Part shown: positions 45,698 to 54,757 of the stretch, piece after piece
How the letters are laid out: every line of letters starts with the position of its first letter
How positions within the stretch are numbered: position 1 is the stretch's first letter
From: Anabaena sphaerica FACHB-251
GTDB lineage: Bacteria; Cyanobacteriota; Cyanobacteriia; Cyanobacteriales; Nostocaceae
DNA length: 64,000 nucleotides
Reading direction: 5' to 3'
NCBI RefSeq assembly: GCF_014696825.1
Contig: NZ_JACJQU010000006.1
Span: 88,542 to 152,541 of the forward strand
Made by a program: the position numbers and the translations under genes
The notes under the pieces: model-generated
Told to the model about the DNA's origin: nothing
What the model saw: the letters and a program-made list of their open reading frames with translations, nothing else
The model's database searches: none

Positions 45698-46066
45698 TTA
45701 GAATTTCCGCATCCCATGATTAACAGGATCAAAACCCCTAGAAAAACGCGTACTGTCATCATAACAAGCACCCGTCAAATTCGCACCATATAACTTAGTA
45801 TAGTGAAGCCTAGCACCCCGAAGATTAGCTTCAGAAAGATTAACACCGCACAAATTAGCCCTAGTCAAATTAGCATTCGCTAAATTAGCCCTACTCAAAC
45901 TTGCACCCCAAAGTTTAGCCTTAGCAAGATTCGCATTACTTAAATCTGCTCCCCACAAATTGATTCCAGGTAAATAAGCATCAATCAAATTGATTCCACT
46001 TAACTGAGCAGATAGAAAATATCTCTCTCCAGCGGCATAGCGCCGTTTAATATCCTCAGCATCCAT
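45698..46066 (-). CDS. Pentapeptide repeat protein (122 aa)
   Basis: Residues 20-100 consist of A(D/N)LxX pentapeptides (ADLSNANLAKAKLWGASLSR, ANLTRANLCGVNLSEAN), which fold into a right-handed beta-helix. These proteins are common in cyanobacteria and of mostly unknown function. The short N-terminal part carries EDIKRRYAAGERYFLSAQLS, frequent in this group. No signal peptide, so likely cytoplasmic. Confidence 0.9.
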   Translation of the reverse strand: MDAEDIKRRYAAGERYFLSAQLSGINLIDAYLPGINLWGADLSNANLAKAKLWGASLSRANLANANLTRANLCGVNLSEANLRGARLHYTKLYGANLTGACYDDSTRFSRGFDPVNHGMRKF

Positions 46067-46245
46067 CTGTGATTCACCAGCTTTGGCAGTAAAACAGCGA
46101 TTTCTATTTCTACTTCTGATTTAACCACAAAAACAGCCTCTCCGCTATCTACTTCCTGCCTCAGCCCTGTATTTTCCCGTCTTTTCCAGTACCATTAAAA
46201 ACAAACAAATTGATACCAGAAAAATAACGCTTATTTCTTTATACA

Positions 46246-46445
46246 CGAAAAAGCGCCTGAGTCCTTTTCGCTTACTCAGACGCTCCCCCGTATAACTTTA
46301 TACCATCTCACTGTGTAATGCAACATTTTAAATCCTGCACACTGCTATTAGGGGAAGCACTGCTAGGATAACCTGTAACAAACATGAATGAAGTGGTATC
46401 ACTCCTTGCATTAAATAAGAATATCTCTTTTGACACCAAATAGCT
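46246..46445 (-). ncRNA. Candidate small RNA with Rho-independent terminator
   Basis: On the minus strand, GCGTCTGAGT (46283-46274), loop AAGCGAAAAGG, ACTCAGGCGC, then TTTTT form a good terminator. Upstream is about 150 bases without a reading frame; the region contains GTTACAGGTTATCC and CAGTGTGCAGGATTT. An RNA start is not identified; AAGAGATATTCTTATTTAAT could be a promoter -10 area. Presence is inferred from the unexplained terminator. Confidence 0.4.
46253..46283 (-). terminator. Minus-strand terminator
   Basis: 10-base stem, 11-base loop, one G-T/A-C mismatch in the stem, followed by five T on the minus strand. No protein gene on that strand ends here. Confidence 0.7.
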
Positions 46446-47376
46446 AGTGTAGAGAGTGACAGTTTATTAACTGACACGAGTTAAAAACGACGCAACCGGG
46501 TTAGTAACTTACAAGACAAAGACAAACAGTAAACATTTTCTGAAAAAAGTATAAAAAATCTCAGGCTTTTGGCCAATAAATCCAATACAACCTCATCAAA
46601 CCCATGAGCCACGAAATCAAAATTGTAGCCTGATTTACTGAATTTTATCGGTGAAGAATCCCCCTAGCATCCACAGATAATGGCTTAGAGAATTGGCTCT
46701 AGCCGATTTAGCAGCCAGAAAACCCAACCTCCAGAAAAGCTGAATGTATTTTTTCTCCCCCCCAACCCTGAAAATTGCGGTTTTGGAGTGCTTGTATCTA
46801 TTTGCAAAACATAGTGATTAAGTAAGAAGTTATCCTCGCTACCAACCACAACTAGAAAAAAGCTACCTTTGTTTTTGAGAACTAATCAGCCCAAAGCCCA
46901 CCCCTCTGGAGTTTTGACACAAAATATCGCCTGCTTGCATCTCTACAGTTGCAGTTTTGTAAAACTTCGCCCAATCTATAGACAAATATTACCTAAAATA
47001 TCCTCAGTGCCATTTTGACCGAAAAAAATTGTAGCTCCGACCCACTTTGCCGACAACTATTGTGGCTGCCATATAGCATAGCAAGCCTAACTGATCAGAG
47101 CTTAGTAGTCTTACGGACGGTTCTGGGATGCAACACCGTAGGACTAACTAAATTACGGAGAGTGAATAATTGGTTATTTGTCACGAAGCCTAAATAAACA
47201 GTAGTTGTCCATAATAGATCATTCGATATCTGGAGGTAAAAAATAGAGCCGAGAATCCCCTTCCATGGAACATCTCTACAAAAATTCTAGAAGATACAAA
47301 TTTAAATTCGGTCGATGTCTATTAAAAGTAATTACCCACAGGATCTAAACTTTTACCCCAAATTTTCCTTAATTTT

Positions 47377-49092
47377 ATGAACAAAATTCTGATTATTGAA
47401 GATGATGCTCAAATACGAGACAACATTCAACAAATTCTCGACCTAGAGGGGTTCAGTACGATCACAGCTGAAGATGGATGGCACGGTTTACAGATGGCTG
47501 AACAACATCAGCCAGATATGATTATCTGCGATCTGATGATGCCTCATTTAGATGGCTATGGACTGATTAAAGCATTGCGTCAAAAGCCAGGAACTGCCGC
47601 TATTCCGTTCATTTTTATCACCGCTAAATCAGAAAGAGCGGATCTGCGTCGAGCGATGGAACTTGGTGCGGATGACTATTTAACCAAGCCGTTTCAAGTA
47701 GATGAATTTCTCCAGGTGATTACGACTCGGCTGGAAAAACACCAAATAGTTAGCCAGTATTATCGAGGTCAGATTGAGCAGATGGAATCTCAGCTTAATT
47801 ATCTGGCTCGTCATGATAGCTTAACTGGCTTACCTAATCAACTATTTGTAGAAGAGCATTTCAATCAAATCCGCCTTCAAGCGTACAGTCAAGGTCAACT
47901 ACTCCCCTTGTTACTGATTGATATAGATATCCTCAACCGCAATAAATTCTTATTTGAACCAACCTTGAGGTGTTTATTACTCAAAGCTATAGCTGAACGA
48001 TTAAGTGAGTTGAATTCTCCACATCAAATTATTGACTTAATCGCTTACTTAAAAACCGACCAAATTGTACTCTTGTTAAAGCCAAATCAAGACAGTCAAG
48101 TTGCTGCTGATATTGCTCAACAAATTTTAGATCATCTATCACAACCTTTATTAGTCAATCATCAGCAAATCTCTGTTAAAACTAAAATTGGGATTGTTTG
48201 TTATCCTGATGACGGGCTGCAACTCAATGAACTACTGACTCATGCAGAATTAGCCCTGGAACATTTTAAACATGAAGATACTACTTCTTATCATTTCTAC
48301 AATCAAGAACTTTTCAATATTCTCTGTAGAAAAATTATTTTGGAAACTGATTTATGGCACGCCCTAGAACGAAATGAGTTTGAACTTTACTATCAGCCTC
48401 AATGTAATGTCAAAACTGGAAAATTTGTCGGTGTGGAAGCTTTAATCCGCTGGCGACATCCAGAATATGGACTTGTTTCTCCAGGCGAATTTATTCCTAT
48501 TTCTGAAGAATCAGGTTTTATTATTCCTTTAGGGAAATGGATTTTGAAAACTGCTTGCTCCCAATTAGAAGATTTGCGATCGCAAGGATTAGTAAATTTG
48601 GATTTAGCGGTTAATATATCAGCAAATCAGTTTAAACAACAAAATTTTATTCAAGACAAAACTTTTGTGCGTTCAACCATTGAAAAGGTAGCTTTTAGAA
48701 TTTCTCAAGACGCAGGGAGAGCATCTGATTTAACTATAGAAATATCAGATGCCATGATCAATATTTCTCAATTAAAGCTGAGTAAAATTGCTGAAGAAAT
48801 AATTGACAATGCTTTTAAATTTTCTCAACCAAATACACCTGTAAAAATTATAGGTTGTAGCAGTTTTCATGGGTTTAATTTGTATGTAATTGACAGCGGT
48901 CGAGGCATGAATAAAGAGCAAATTGCTAGTGTCGGGGGTTATGTACAGTTTGAACGCAAAATGTATGAACAGCAAGGTTCCGGTTTAGGATTATCAATTG
49001 CTAAGAGATTGGTGGAAATCCACGGAGGAGAACTTTCAATTGAGAGCTTACCTGGTAAACAAACCATTATCCGCATGGTTCTGCCTCAGTAA
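47377..49092 (+). CDS. Chimeric REC - GGDEF-like - partial EAL - HATPase protein
   Basis: 571 residues. Receiver (1-125) with DD at 9-10 and Asp52; a degenerate GGDEF domain (about 145-300) whose active site reads YLKTDQIVLL, so no cyclase; the first half of an EAL domain (about 325-425: YYQPQCNVKTGKFVGVEAL, then NISANQF) that breaks off before the catalytic second half; and from residue 428 a histidine-kinase ATPase domain (EEIIDNAFKF, YVIDSGRGM, GSGLGLSIAK). There is no His-containing dimerisation domain. The last 143 residues match those of the kinase at 56112-57200 at about three quarters of positions. It can bind ATP and probably transmits receiver state, but cannot autophosphorylate. 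Confidence 0.85.
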   Translation: MNKILIIEDDAQIRDNIQQILDLEGFSTITAEDGWHGLQMAEQHQPDMIICDLMMPHLDGYGLIKALRQKPGTAAIPFIFITAKSERADLRRAMELGADDYLTKPFQVDEFLQVITTRLEKHQIVSQYYRGQIEQMESQLNYLARHDSLTGLPNQLFVEEHFNQIRLQAYSQGQLLPLLLIDIDILNRNKFLFEPTLRCLLLKAIAERLSELNSPHQIIDLIAYLKTDQIVLLLKPNQDSQVAADIAQQILDHLSQPLLVNHQQISVKTKIGIVCYPDDGLQLNELLTHAELALEHFKHEDTTSYHFYNQELFNILCRKIILETDLWHALERNEFELYYQPQCNVKTGKFVGVEALIRWRHPEYGLVSPGEFIPISEESGFIIPLGKWILKTACSQLEDLRSQGLVNLDLAVNISANQFKQQNFIQDKTFVRSTIEKVAFRISQDAGRASDLTIEISDAMINISQLKLSKIAEEIIDNAFKFSQPNTPVKIIGCSSFHGFNLYVIDSGRGMNKEQIASVGGYVQFERKMYEQQGSGLGLSIAKRLVEIHGGELSIESLPGKQTIIRMVLPQ

Positions 49093-49322
49093 TAACGTCA
49101 GTTGCAAGTTCGTCGGTTATGAATGAAAAAACAAAATCCTCATTGTTATAGCTGTAGCCAGGATAATGAGGACATGATGAGTCCTTGAAACCAAAGAATA
49201 ACAAGGGTTTTACTCTTGCCTCTTGCATGAGTGCCTCTTGCCTTCTGCTATAAATTGTAAGTGGGTTAATGGGGGAATACAGAAGCTTATTTACAAACAA
49301 TAATTGACTTGAGAAATTTTGG

Positions 49323-50342
49323 CTAAATTACTGCTGCTGCTAACATTTTGATTGTGCCATTATCAGCGTCTATTTCTACCTCTAAACCTACAGGCACTGT
49401 AAATTTATCTTTGATATGACCAATCATAGAACCATACCAAGCGGGAATATCTAAAGGCTTGATATGTTGTTTTAGTATTTGCATTAAAGTAAAGGATTGT
49501 TCATCTGAAGCTTGACAATTTGTGCATTGTCCAAAAATAAAACCTGCAATTTGATTGAGAATACCAGCATTTTTTAACTGCGTCAGCATTCTGTCTATGC
49601 GATAAGGATCTTCACCTATATCTTCCACAAATAAAATACTGTTATACCATGATGGCAAATAAGGAGAACCTACCATAGCAGCTACAACTGATAAATTACC
49701 TCCAATTAGTTTACCCCTAGCTTTACCCGGTGTAATTATTTCTATTTTGCCCTCTTTGGTGGAGTTATTTTCCATTGTTAATTTTTCCCCGTTAAATAAG
49801 ATCCTTTTAAAGTAATCAACGGTAAATTGATTCCAAGTAGAAGTAGCAACTGCGCCATGAAAGGTAATTAATTGACTCCGAGCGTTAATTGCTAATAATA
49901 AGGAAGTAATATCGCTATAGCCGATGATAATTTTCGGATGGGAACGGATCAGCGGATAATTAAGTAAAGGTAAAATCCGATTACAACCCCAACCGCCACG
50001 CATCGCCATAATTACTTTTACCGATTTATCGGTAAACATGGTATGAATATCTTGGGCGCGGTTTATATCTGTTCCTGCTAAATATCCATCACGATCTAAA
50101 ATATGTGCGCCTGTTATTACCTTCAGCCCTAAGTTGGTAAAAGTTTGTTTTGCATCTTCTATATCTTTGGGTTCAATAATACCAGCAGGAGAAACCAAGC
50201 CTATCGTATCCCCTATTTTTAGACGTGGTGGTTTGATGGTGGTTTGTGGTGAAAGTTGACTTTGGGCGATAACTGGGGAAATTTGGGCTGCTAAGGTCGT
50301 TATTCCTAAAGTGGTGAGAAATTGACGGCGTTTGATGGTCAT
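49323..50342 (-). CDS. LD-carboxypeptidase (peptidase S66), exported
   Basis: 339 residues. A Tat-like signal (MTIKRRQFLTT, then hydrophobic, cleavage after VIAQS) suggests periplasmic export. The S66 fold shows IGLVSPAG, MAMRGGWGCNRILPLL and the nucleophile block IIIGYSDITSLLLAIN, with FVEDIGEDPYRIDRML near the C-terminal Glu/His region. This family removes the terminal D-Ala from L,D-tetrapeptides in peptidoglycan recycling (LdcA), or acts as the microcin-resistance MccF type. The Tat-like signal is unusual relative to cytoplasmic LdcA of E. coli. Confidence 0.9.
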   Translation of the reverse strand: MTIKRRQFLTTLGITTLAAQISPVIAQSQLSPQTTIKPPRLKIGDTIGLVSPAGIIEPKDIEDAKQTFTNLGLKVITGAHILDRDGYLAGTDINRAQDIHTMFTDKSVKVIMAMRGGWGCNRILPLLNYPLIRSHPKIIIGYSDITSLLLAINARSQLITFHGAVATSTWNQFTVDYFKRILFNGEKLTMENNSTKEGKIEIITPGKARGKLIGGNLSVVAAMVGSPYLPSWYNSILFVEDIGEDPYRIDRMLTQLKNAGILNQIAGFIFGQCTNCQASDEQSFTLMQILKQHIKPLDIPAWYGSMIGHIKDKFTVPVGLEVEIDADNGTIKMLAAAVI

Positions 50343-50678
50343 CGGGAATGTAGGCTGAACAAGGACTATAACAAAGTTTCAACTATAAGTGACACAACCC
50401 TACGGGAAATATGAATTAAATTTAAAGTTTTCTTAAGAAATTACCAAAAAAATTGACCCTAAAAATGGTAGATAAAACCAAGTGTAATCCAGTAATTGAG
50501 CGAAATTTGCACAAATATTGTATTGCTATTGGCTCACTCTGAGCAGAAAAAAAAGAAGCTCAAATTCTTAAATTCCCTATAGCTGATATACTATCTTATG
50601 ATAGGTAGCTAAAGTATTATACTTGGCAATATCATAAGATGGTGTTTATCTGACCACGCATTTAAACGTGTATAAGCT
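50343..50678. other. Gene-free stretch with inverted repeat
   Basis: ATCTTATGAT (50593-50602) and ATCATAAGAT (50631-50640) form an inverted repeat 40 bases before the hypothetical gene at 50679, possibly regulatory. Otherwise AT-rich. Confidence 0.45.
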
Positions 50679-50960
50679 ATGGAAACTACTGCAAATTCAA
50701 TTCCAGCATTTGAACAATTATTTAGACAAAAACTCAAACTAAATAATTGCAAACTCAAAAAGAAAAGACAAGAGAATAATTATGAAATTACTACTCCATC
50801 TAAAGACGTTTTTTTGATGTATTGGTGCGAATTTCCAGAAATTAACTTGATCTATCAACATATAGGGGTACGCACACCACAGACTGGAGTTTATGAAAAG
50901 GCTATCCGCTCCCATATTAATTTTTGTGTCAGTAGTATTAAGGATAAACCGCTCTCTTAA
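50679..50960 (+). CDS. Hypothetical protein (93 aa)
   Basis: METTANSIPAFEQLFRQKLKL, a lysine-rich middle and EINLIYQHIGVRTPQTGVYEKAIRSHINFC. It looks like a small soluble protein. No recognised family and no strong ribosome site; the composition is protein-like. Confidence 0.5.
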   Translation: METTANSIPAFEQLFRQKLKLNNCKLKKKRQENNYEITTPSKDVFLMYWCEFPEINLIYQHIGVRTPQTGVYEKAIRSHINFCVSSIKDKPLS

Positions 50961-51027
50961 TTAAGATTCTTGGTAAAACCTTTACTATTCAAATAACAGA
51001 CAGAATCATACAGCACAATTGAGGAGT

Positions 51028-51060
51028 AGAGACGTTCTGGTGGAACGTCTCTACAGGGTT
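51028..51060. repeat. GACGTTCC-type palindromic repeat, copy 2
   Basis: AGACGTTCTGGTGGAACGTC and CTACAGGGTT, like copies near 26604 and 51950. Confidence 0.6.
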
Positions 51061-51100
51061 AAAACCTGCTTGATACTTAATTTTTGATTTAAATTTTTTC

Positions 51101-51191
51101 AGGACTTACGCAAACAGAACCAAAGTAGCGGTAATTCATGAATTACCACTACGCCAGAATAAGGTTTTTAGTCAAATCTTGCGTAAGTCCT
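51101..51191. repeat. MITE-like element B, copy 3 (short form)
   Basis: 91 bases with AGGACTTACGCAA and TTGCGTAAGTCCT ends. It lacks about 22 internal bases present in the 113-base copies. Confidence 0.8.
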
Positions 51192-51309
51192 ATTTTTACT
51201 TCATTTACCTGCAATACGCTGTAATTATACTCTTGTCAGTGTTTGTGTAAAATAACTGACTGGAAAACTAGCCGCAAGCCCCTGGCTTTAGACGTGGAAA
51301 GGTTCAACT

Positions 51310-51687
51310 ATGGCACTAAAACGCTTTATTATCGAAATGGGCATGGGTGTAGACCAGCACGGACAGGAACCGACGGTAGCAGCAGCAAGGGCGGTGAGAA
51401 ATGCGATCGCTCACAATGCCTTACTCGGTATTATGGAAGTAGTCGGTTTAAAAGACCCCAATGACATGATTGTAGAAGTCAAGGTAGCCGTACCTTACCC
51501 CGAACAAGTACGGGAAGCAGAGGTATTAGCTGTCCTTCCCTTCGGTCGCAAATCTCTAACAGTAGAAGCTGGGGGAATGGTAATTGATGGGTTAGCGATC
51601 GCTTCCCTCAACGATAAAAATGACCAAATGTTGATAGCAGTTGCAGCAGTGACAGTTTTAGTTGAAACAGCAGAACCGAGAAACTAA
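51310..51687 (+). CDS. Lin0512 family protein
   Basis: 125 residues. MALKRFIIEMGMGVDQHGQ, then TVAAARAVRNAIAHNALLGI and AVPYPEQV with FGRKSLTVEAGGMVIDGL match Lin0512/TIGR02058, a small, widely distributed family of unknown function. Length is standard. It is the only clear gene in the 50-52 kb part. Confidence 0.85.
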   Translation: MALKRFIIEMGMGVDQHGQEPTVAAARAVRNAIAHNALLGIMEVVGLKDPNDMIVEVKVAVPYPEQVREAEVLAVLPFGRKSLTVEAGGMVIDGLAIASLNDKNDQMLIAVAAVTVLVETAEPRN

Positions 51688-52183
51688 GTAAGTCGGCGGG
51701 AAAAAACCGAAGTATGTAACAAAAAGTAAATTCACCAAAACCCTCTTCCCCGTTCCCCGTTAAGAGTTCCCTGTTCCCTTGTCATAACGACAATTTTTAA
51801 CGCCCACTTACTTAATCAACCATGTTTTGATTTTCAGTTTGTACCTCATTCACTTGCAATCTGCTGTAAGCTTTTCAACTTTCCATGTGTATTTTCTGCG
51901 CTAAACTAAATTTATTGGGATTTATATGAGACATCTGGTGAAAAAGTAAAGACGTTTCATGGAACGTCTCTACCAGGGTTTCAGGTAAGGCATATTTACA
52001 CATACAGCAGGAGTCAGGAGTCAGGAGTAAAACTGGCTTTGTGTATAGGTTTCAATTTAGATTCTCTACCTCATTGATCTGCAATCTGCTGTATTTATTT
52101 CTCACCAGATGTTTATCGAGATTTAATGGGATCATCTCTGGCAGTAAGTTCAATAAACCAACTACTTCCATCACTACAGAGCA
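51688..52183. other. Gene-free stretch
   Basis: Holds a GACGTTTCATGGAACGTC palindrome (51951-51968), CCCTGTTCC iterations near 51750-51780 and repeated CATTTACCTGCAATCTGCTGT-like sequences (about 51208, 51850, 52075). No gene. Confidence 0.5.
51950..51982. repeat. GACGTTCC-type palindromic repeat, copy 3
   Basis: AAGACGTTTCATGGAACGTC followed by TCTACCAGGGTTT; third copy of the family. Confidence 0.6.
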
Positions 52184-52522
52184 ATGTCTCAAGAGCCTAA
52201 AAAATCACTCCAAATTCAGGAAATTATCGGACTAAAACCGCAACACTTTGCCGATTTAATCAGAACTGCACAATTAGTTTTTGACCCCTGTGCGGGACTG
52301 TCTGGCAGAAATCTAAAAGTTGATTGGGAAGACTTTGGGATTCCGCGCGATGTAGCGGATAATCTCAGAGAAATTGGCCAAGAATATCAGTATGCTTCTC
52401 CTTACATTCCCCCTGAAGTAGTTTGGGGTAAGTTAACCACTGAATCACGGATTTGGTTCATTGAAAATAAAGATAGTTTGTGGCGGTTTGAAGAAATTTT
52501 CCCTGCACTTGACGAAGACTAG
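52184..52522 (+). CDS. Conserved cyanobacterial hypothetical protein (112 aa)
   Basis: Soluble protein with LKPQHFADLIRTAQLVFDP, VDWEDFGIPRDVADNLREIG and RIWFIENKDSLWRFEEIFP, an acidic C terminus, no signal peptide. I do not recognise a named family, but the composition is fully protein-like. Confidence 0.7.
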   Translation: MSQEPKKSLQIQEIIGLKPQHFADLIRTAQLVFDPCAGLSGRNLKVDWEDFGIPRDVADNLREIGQEYQYASPYIPPEVVWGKLTTESRIWFIENKDSLWRFEEIFPALDED

Positions 52523-52640
52523 AAAGCTTGATCATTCTCAGCAATATAGGGTAAAGGGTAAAGGTTTTTTCGTTTCACCTTACCCCTTCCCCTGGAATCG
52601 AAACCCGCCAGATTGAATACAGTGCTACTTCCTGACAAAA

Positions 52641-53357
52641 TCAATCCCCCAGTAATTTATAATTTCGGAGTAACTTTGTATTTTCAGCAGTCAGTAATTC
52701 CTGCAAACTATCTACCTCATTCAATATATCGAGTTCCTGCGTGTATGCTTCTTTTAAAATTGACAGATATTTCTCCCGATTTTTTTCATCCTTAGCCTGT
52801 TTGAGCATATAAATTGCCATATTAATACTAGAAAGGGGATTGCGTAAGTCCTGGGAGAATTTCTCTAACAAGTTTCCTCGAATTTGTGCAAGTTGCTGGG
52901 AGTTTTGCAATTCAGTTCGATTCTTTTTTATTTCCTGTTGGAGTATTTCTGTATTCTGAGATTCTTTCAGATATGCTTGATTTGAAATTGAATGTCTCTC
53001 CAAACGTGCTTTGACTGCTTGTAAAATTTCAAACGGCTCAAACGGTTTGGTAATGTAATCATCAGCCCCCAACCCCATACCTTGACGGAAATCATTGCGA
53101 TCTGCTTTAGCGGTGAGGAAAATTAGGGGAATATCAGCAGTCTTAGGTTCTTGTCGTAGTTCTGTTAACACTTCATAGCCATTTAACCCTGGCATCATAA
53201 TGTCACAGAGAATCAAATCCGGGTTTTTTCTTTTAGCTAATTGCAAGCCGATAATGCCGTCTTCAGCAACAATAACAGAGAAATCTGCTAGTTCTAAAAT
53301 TTCTTGGAGATTAGACAGAATTTGAGTTTCGTCTTCAATCACTAGAATTAAGCTCAT
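52641..53357 (-). CDS. Receiver protein with kinase-like helix lacking His
   Basis: 238 residues. Receiver (1-120) with ILVIEDE, CDIMMPGLNG (Asp52) and YITKPFEP. A coiled coil follows (120-165), then a HisKA-like helix: NLLEKFSQDLRNPLSSINMA, where the phosphoacceptor His of the H-box (S-H-E-L-R) is replaced by Gln-Asp. No ATPase domain. It probably dimerises and may act as a decoy or phosphate-independent partner of a kinase. The remnant of a kinase lies just upstream on the same strand (53384-53520), so this may have been part of a kinase-regulator pair. Confidence 0.8.
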   Translation of the reverse strand: MSLILVIEDETQILSNLQEILELADFSVIVAEDGIIGLQLAKRKNPDLILCDIMMPGLNGYEVLTELRQEPKTADIPLIFLTAKADRNDFRQGMGLGADDYITKPFEPFEILQAVKARLERHSISNQAYLKESQNTEILQQEIKKNRTELQNSQQLAQIRGNLLEKFSQDLRNPLSSINMAIYMLKQAKDEKNREKYLSILKEAYTQELDILNEVDSLQELLTAENTKLLRNYKLLGD

Positions 53358-53383
53358 AATTGAGAGGCAACCTATATAGAGAC

Positions 53384-53520
53384 TTATCTATCAGTATTGT
53401 TGACTAATTCCGGCAAATAAATCACAGATTGTAAGGGAATTGTCACAATATTTACAATAACAGTTGTTCCCATTCCCATTTCGCTATTCACAGCGATTGA
53501 TCCGTCGTGCAATTGCTGGA
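53384..53520 (-). pseudogene. C-terminal histidine kinase remnant
   Basis: The minus strand encodes LLQQLHDGSIAVNSEMGMGT and TVIVNIVTIPLQSV, then a stop at 53384; this is the final G2-box region of a histidine-kinase ATPase domain. Nothing upstream on this strand continues it; the IS607-type recombinase gene begins about 115 bases further on, in opposite orientation. I infer that an insertion or deletion cut the kinase gene. Confidence 0.65.
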
Positions 53521-53635
53521 GTAGCACAAGTTAGTTTCCAAGGACAAGGTATTGTTAAGTTTTTGAGAGTTTATAGACAAATGTTCCCAAATATAGACTT
53601 CTGCACTAAAATAATTGTGGAAGTCGGTAAAAACT

Positions 53636-54205
53636 ATGAAGTTATCAGATTACGCTAAATCAATAGGTGTTAGCTATAAAACAGCTTGGCGAATGTGGCA
53701 ACGTGGTGAGCTTAATGCAACTCAATTGCCGACTGGGACTGTCATAGTTAAATTTAATGTTCCTACTAATAAGGGTGTTGTAATTTATGCCAGGGTTAGC
53801 AGTAGTGAAAATAAATCTAATTTAGAAAGTCAAGCTCAAAGGCTTGAAGACTATTGCACCGCAAAAGGTTATCAAATTGTTAGAGTAGTTAAGGAAGTTG
53901 GTAGCGGTGTAAATGATAACCGACGTAAGTTAATAGATTTACTCAATCAAGATGACTATTCGTTAATTGTTTGTGAGCATAAAGACAGGTTATCTAGGGT
54001 TGGGTTTAACTATCTAAAAGTGCTTCTTAATCAGTTAGGTAGAGATATTGAAGTAGTTAATTTAGCGACAGAAAGGACAGATGATCTGATGCACGATTTT
54101 GTCTCCATAATCACTTCTTTCTGTGCAAGGCTTTATTCAATTAGACGACGTACTCGTAAAACTGAATGCCTGATTAAATGCTTGCAGGAAGACGAATGCA
54201 GATAG
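53636..54205 (+). CDS. tnpA: IS607 family serine recombinase (TnpA)
   Basis: 189 residues from the ATG at 53636. An N-terminal MerR-type HTH (MKLSDYAKSIGVSYKTAWRM) is followed by a serine-recombinase catalytic domain: VVIYARVSSSENKSN with the nucleophilic Ser, EDYCTAKGYQIV, GSGVNDNRRKL, CEHKDRLSRVGF. This order (HTH then resolvase) is typical of IS607 transposases. The C terminus ends in YSIRRRTRKTE. The enzyme appears intact. The element lies between two broken kinase fragments; its ends are not identified. Confidence 0.92.
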   Translation: MKLSDYAKSIGVSYKTAWRMWQRGELNATQLPTGTVIVKFNVPTNKGVVIYARVSSSENKSNLESQAQRLEDYCTAKGYQIVRVVKEVGSGVNDNRRKLIDLLNQDDYSLIVCEHKDRLSRVGFNYLKVLLNQLGRDIEVVNLATERTDDLMHDFVSIITSFCARLYSIRRRTRKTECLIKCLQEDECR

Positions 54206-54300
54206 TTGACAAACACATAACAGCAGGAGTCACTCGATTTTGGATTGACGATTTTTCCATCCTGAACAACCCAGACCTATACCAATTTTTTTTAATCTAA
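54196..54300 (+). pseudogene. Possible tnpB remnant of the IS607 element
   Basis: Starts ATG inside the last codons of tnpA, an overlap typical of IS607 tnpA-tnpB pairs, and reads MQIVDKHITAGVTRFWIDDF. The frame closes after 34 residues. Only the position supports it; it may be noise. Confidence 0.3.
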
Positions 54301-54541
54301 AATCTAATATCTAAAATTCCCGGTCAGGAGTCAGGAGTAAAATCCTTTTTTAGTGGGAGTTTCATTATCAATTGATGTCCTAACCACCCTGTCCATGGCT
54401 ATAGAATATGCCATACAGGGACAAATGAAGGGTTAGTAACTGAATGCAGCAAGAGCTAGATCGCCTACTTCAAAGTAATGAAAGCTACCGCCCCTTTGTA
54501 GATAAAATAACTCTGGTGCTGCGAGGGTATAAAATTAGTTT

Positions 54542-54757
54542 AGCGATCGCCTGAGTGCAGACCAAAAACAGAGACACCTAGAGACTATCCAAGAAACTAT
54601 CAATCACATGACTCAACTTCTTGATGACGTACTAATGATTAACCGCACCGAATCTGAAAATATGGAATTTAAACCAGAAGCCGCAGATATTATTGGCTTC
54701 TGTCGCCATCTCCCAGAGGAAATAGCAACTATAGTCAAAATTCCTTTTCAAATATAG
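54542..54757 (+). pseudogene. Histidine kinase remnant (His-helix region)
   Basis: Reading SDRLSADQKQRHLETIQETI, then HMTQLLDDVLMINRTESE and FCRHLPEEIATIV. This matches the intact kinase at 54887-56101 (SDRLSEERKQEHLQTIQSTI, LDDVLMINRAEAE, FCRHLKEEIETSI) with no start codon. The phosphoacceptor and the ATPase parts are absent. It looks like leftover of a tandem duplication of the next gene. A 36-codon frame from 54444 (MQQELDRLLQSNESYRPF) precedes it in another frame and may be part of the same lost gene. Confidence 0.7.

Larger units (their letters stand above)
46067..47376. other. 1.3-kb stretch without protein gene, possible small RNA
   Basis: No credible coding frame; a 60-codon frame at 47015 is not convincing. 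A minus-strand terminator-like hairpin at 46253-46283 has no gene upstream of it, which implies a small RNA. The rest is AT-rich DNA with an inverse of part of the G-rich intergenic motif around 46680-46800. Confidence 0.5.
50961..51309. other. Gene-free stretch with MITE-like element B copy 3
   Basis: Contains a GACGTTCTGGTGGAACGTC palindrome (51030-51048), element B copy at 51101-51191 and the leader of the Lin0512 gene. Confidence 0.5.

Noticed and set aside
47015-47197. 60-codon frame upstream of the chimeric gene
   Set aside because: Short, with no ribosome site or family likeness.
52840-52852. GCGTAAGTCCT inside the receiver gene resembling an element B end
   Set aside because: It lies in conserved coding sequence (kinase-like helix) and has no partner end.
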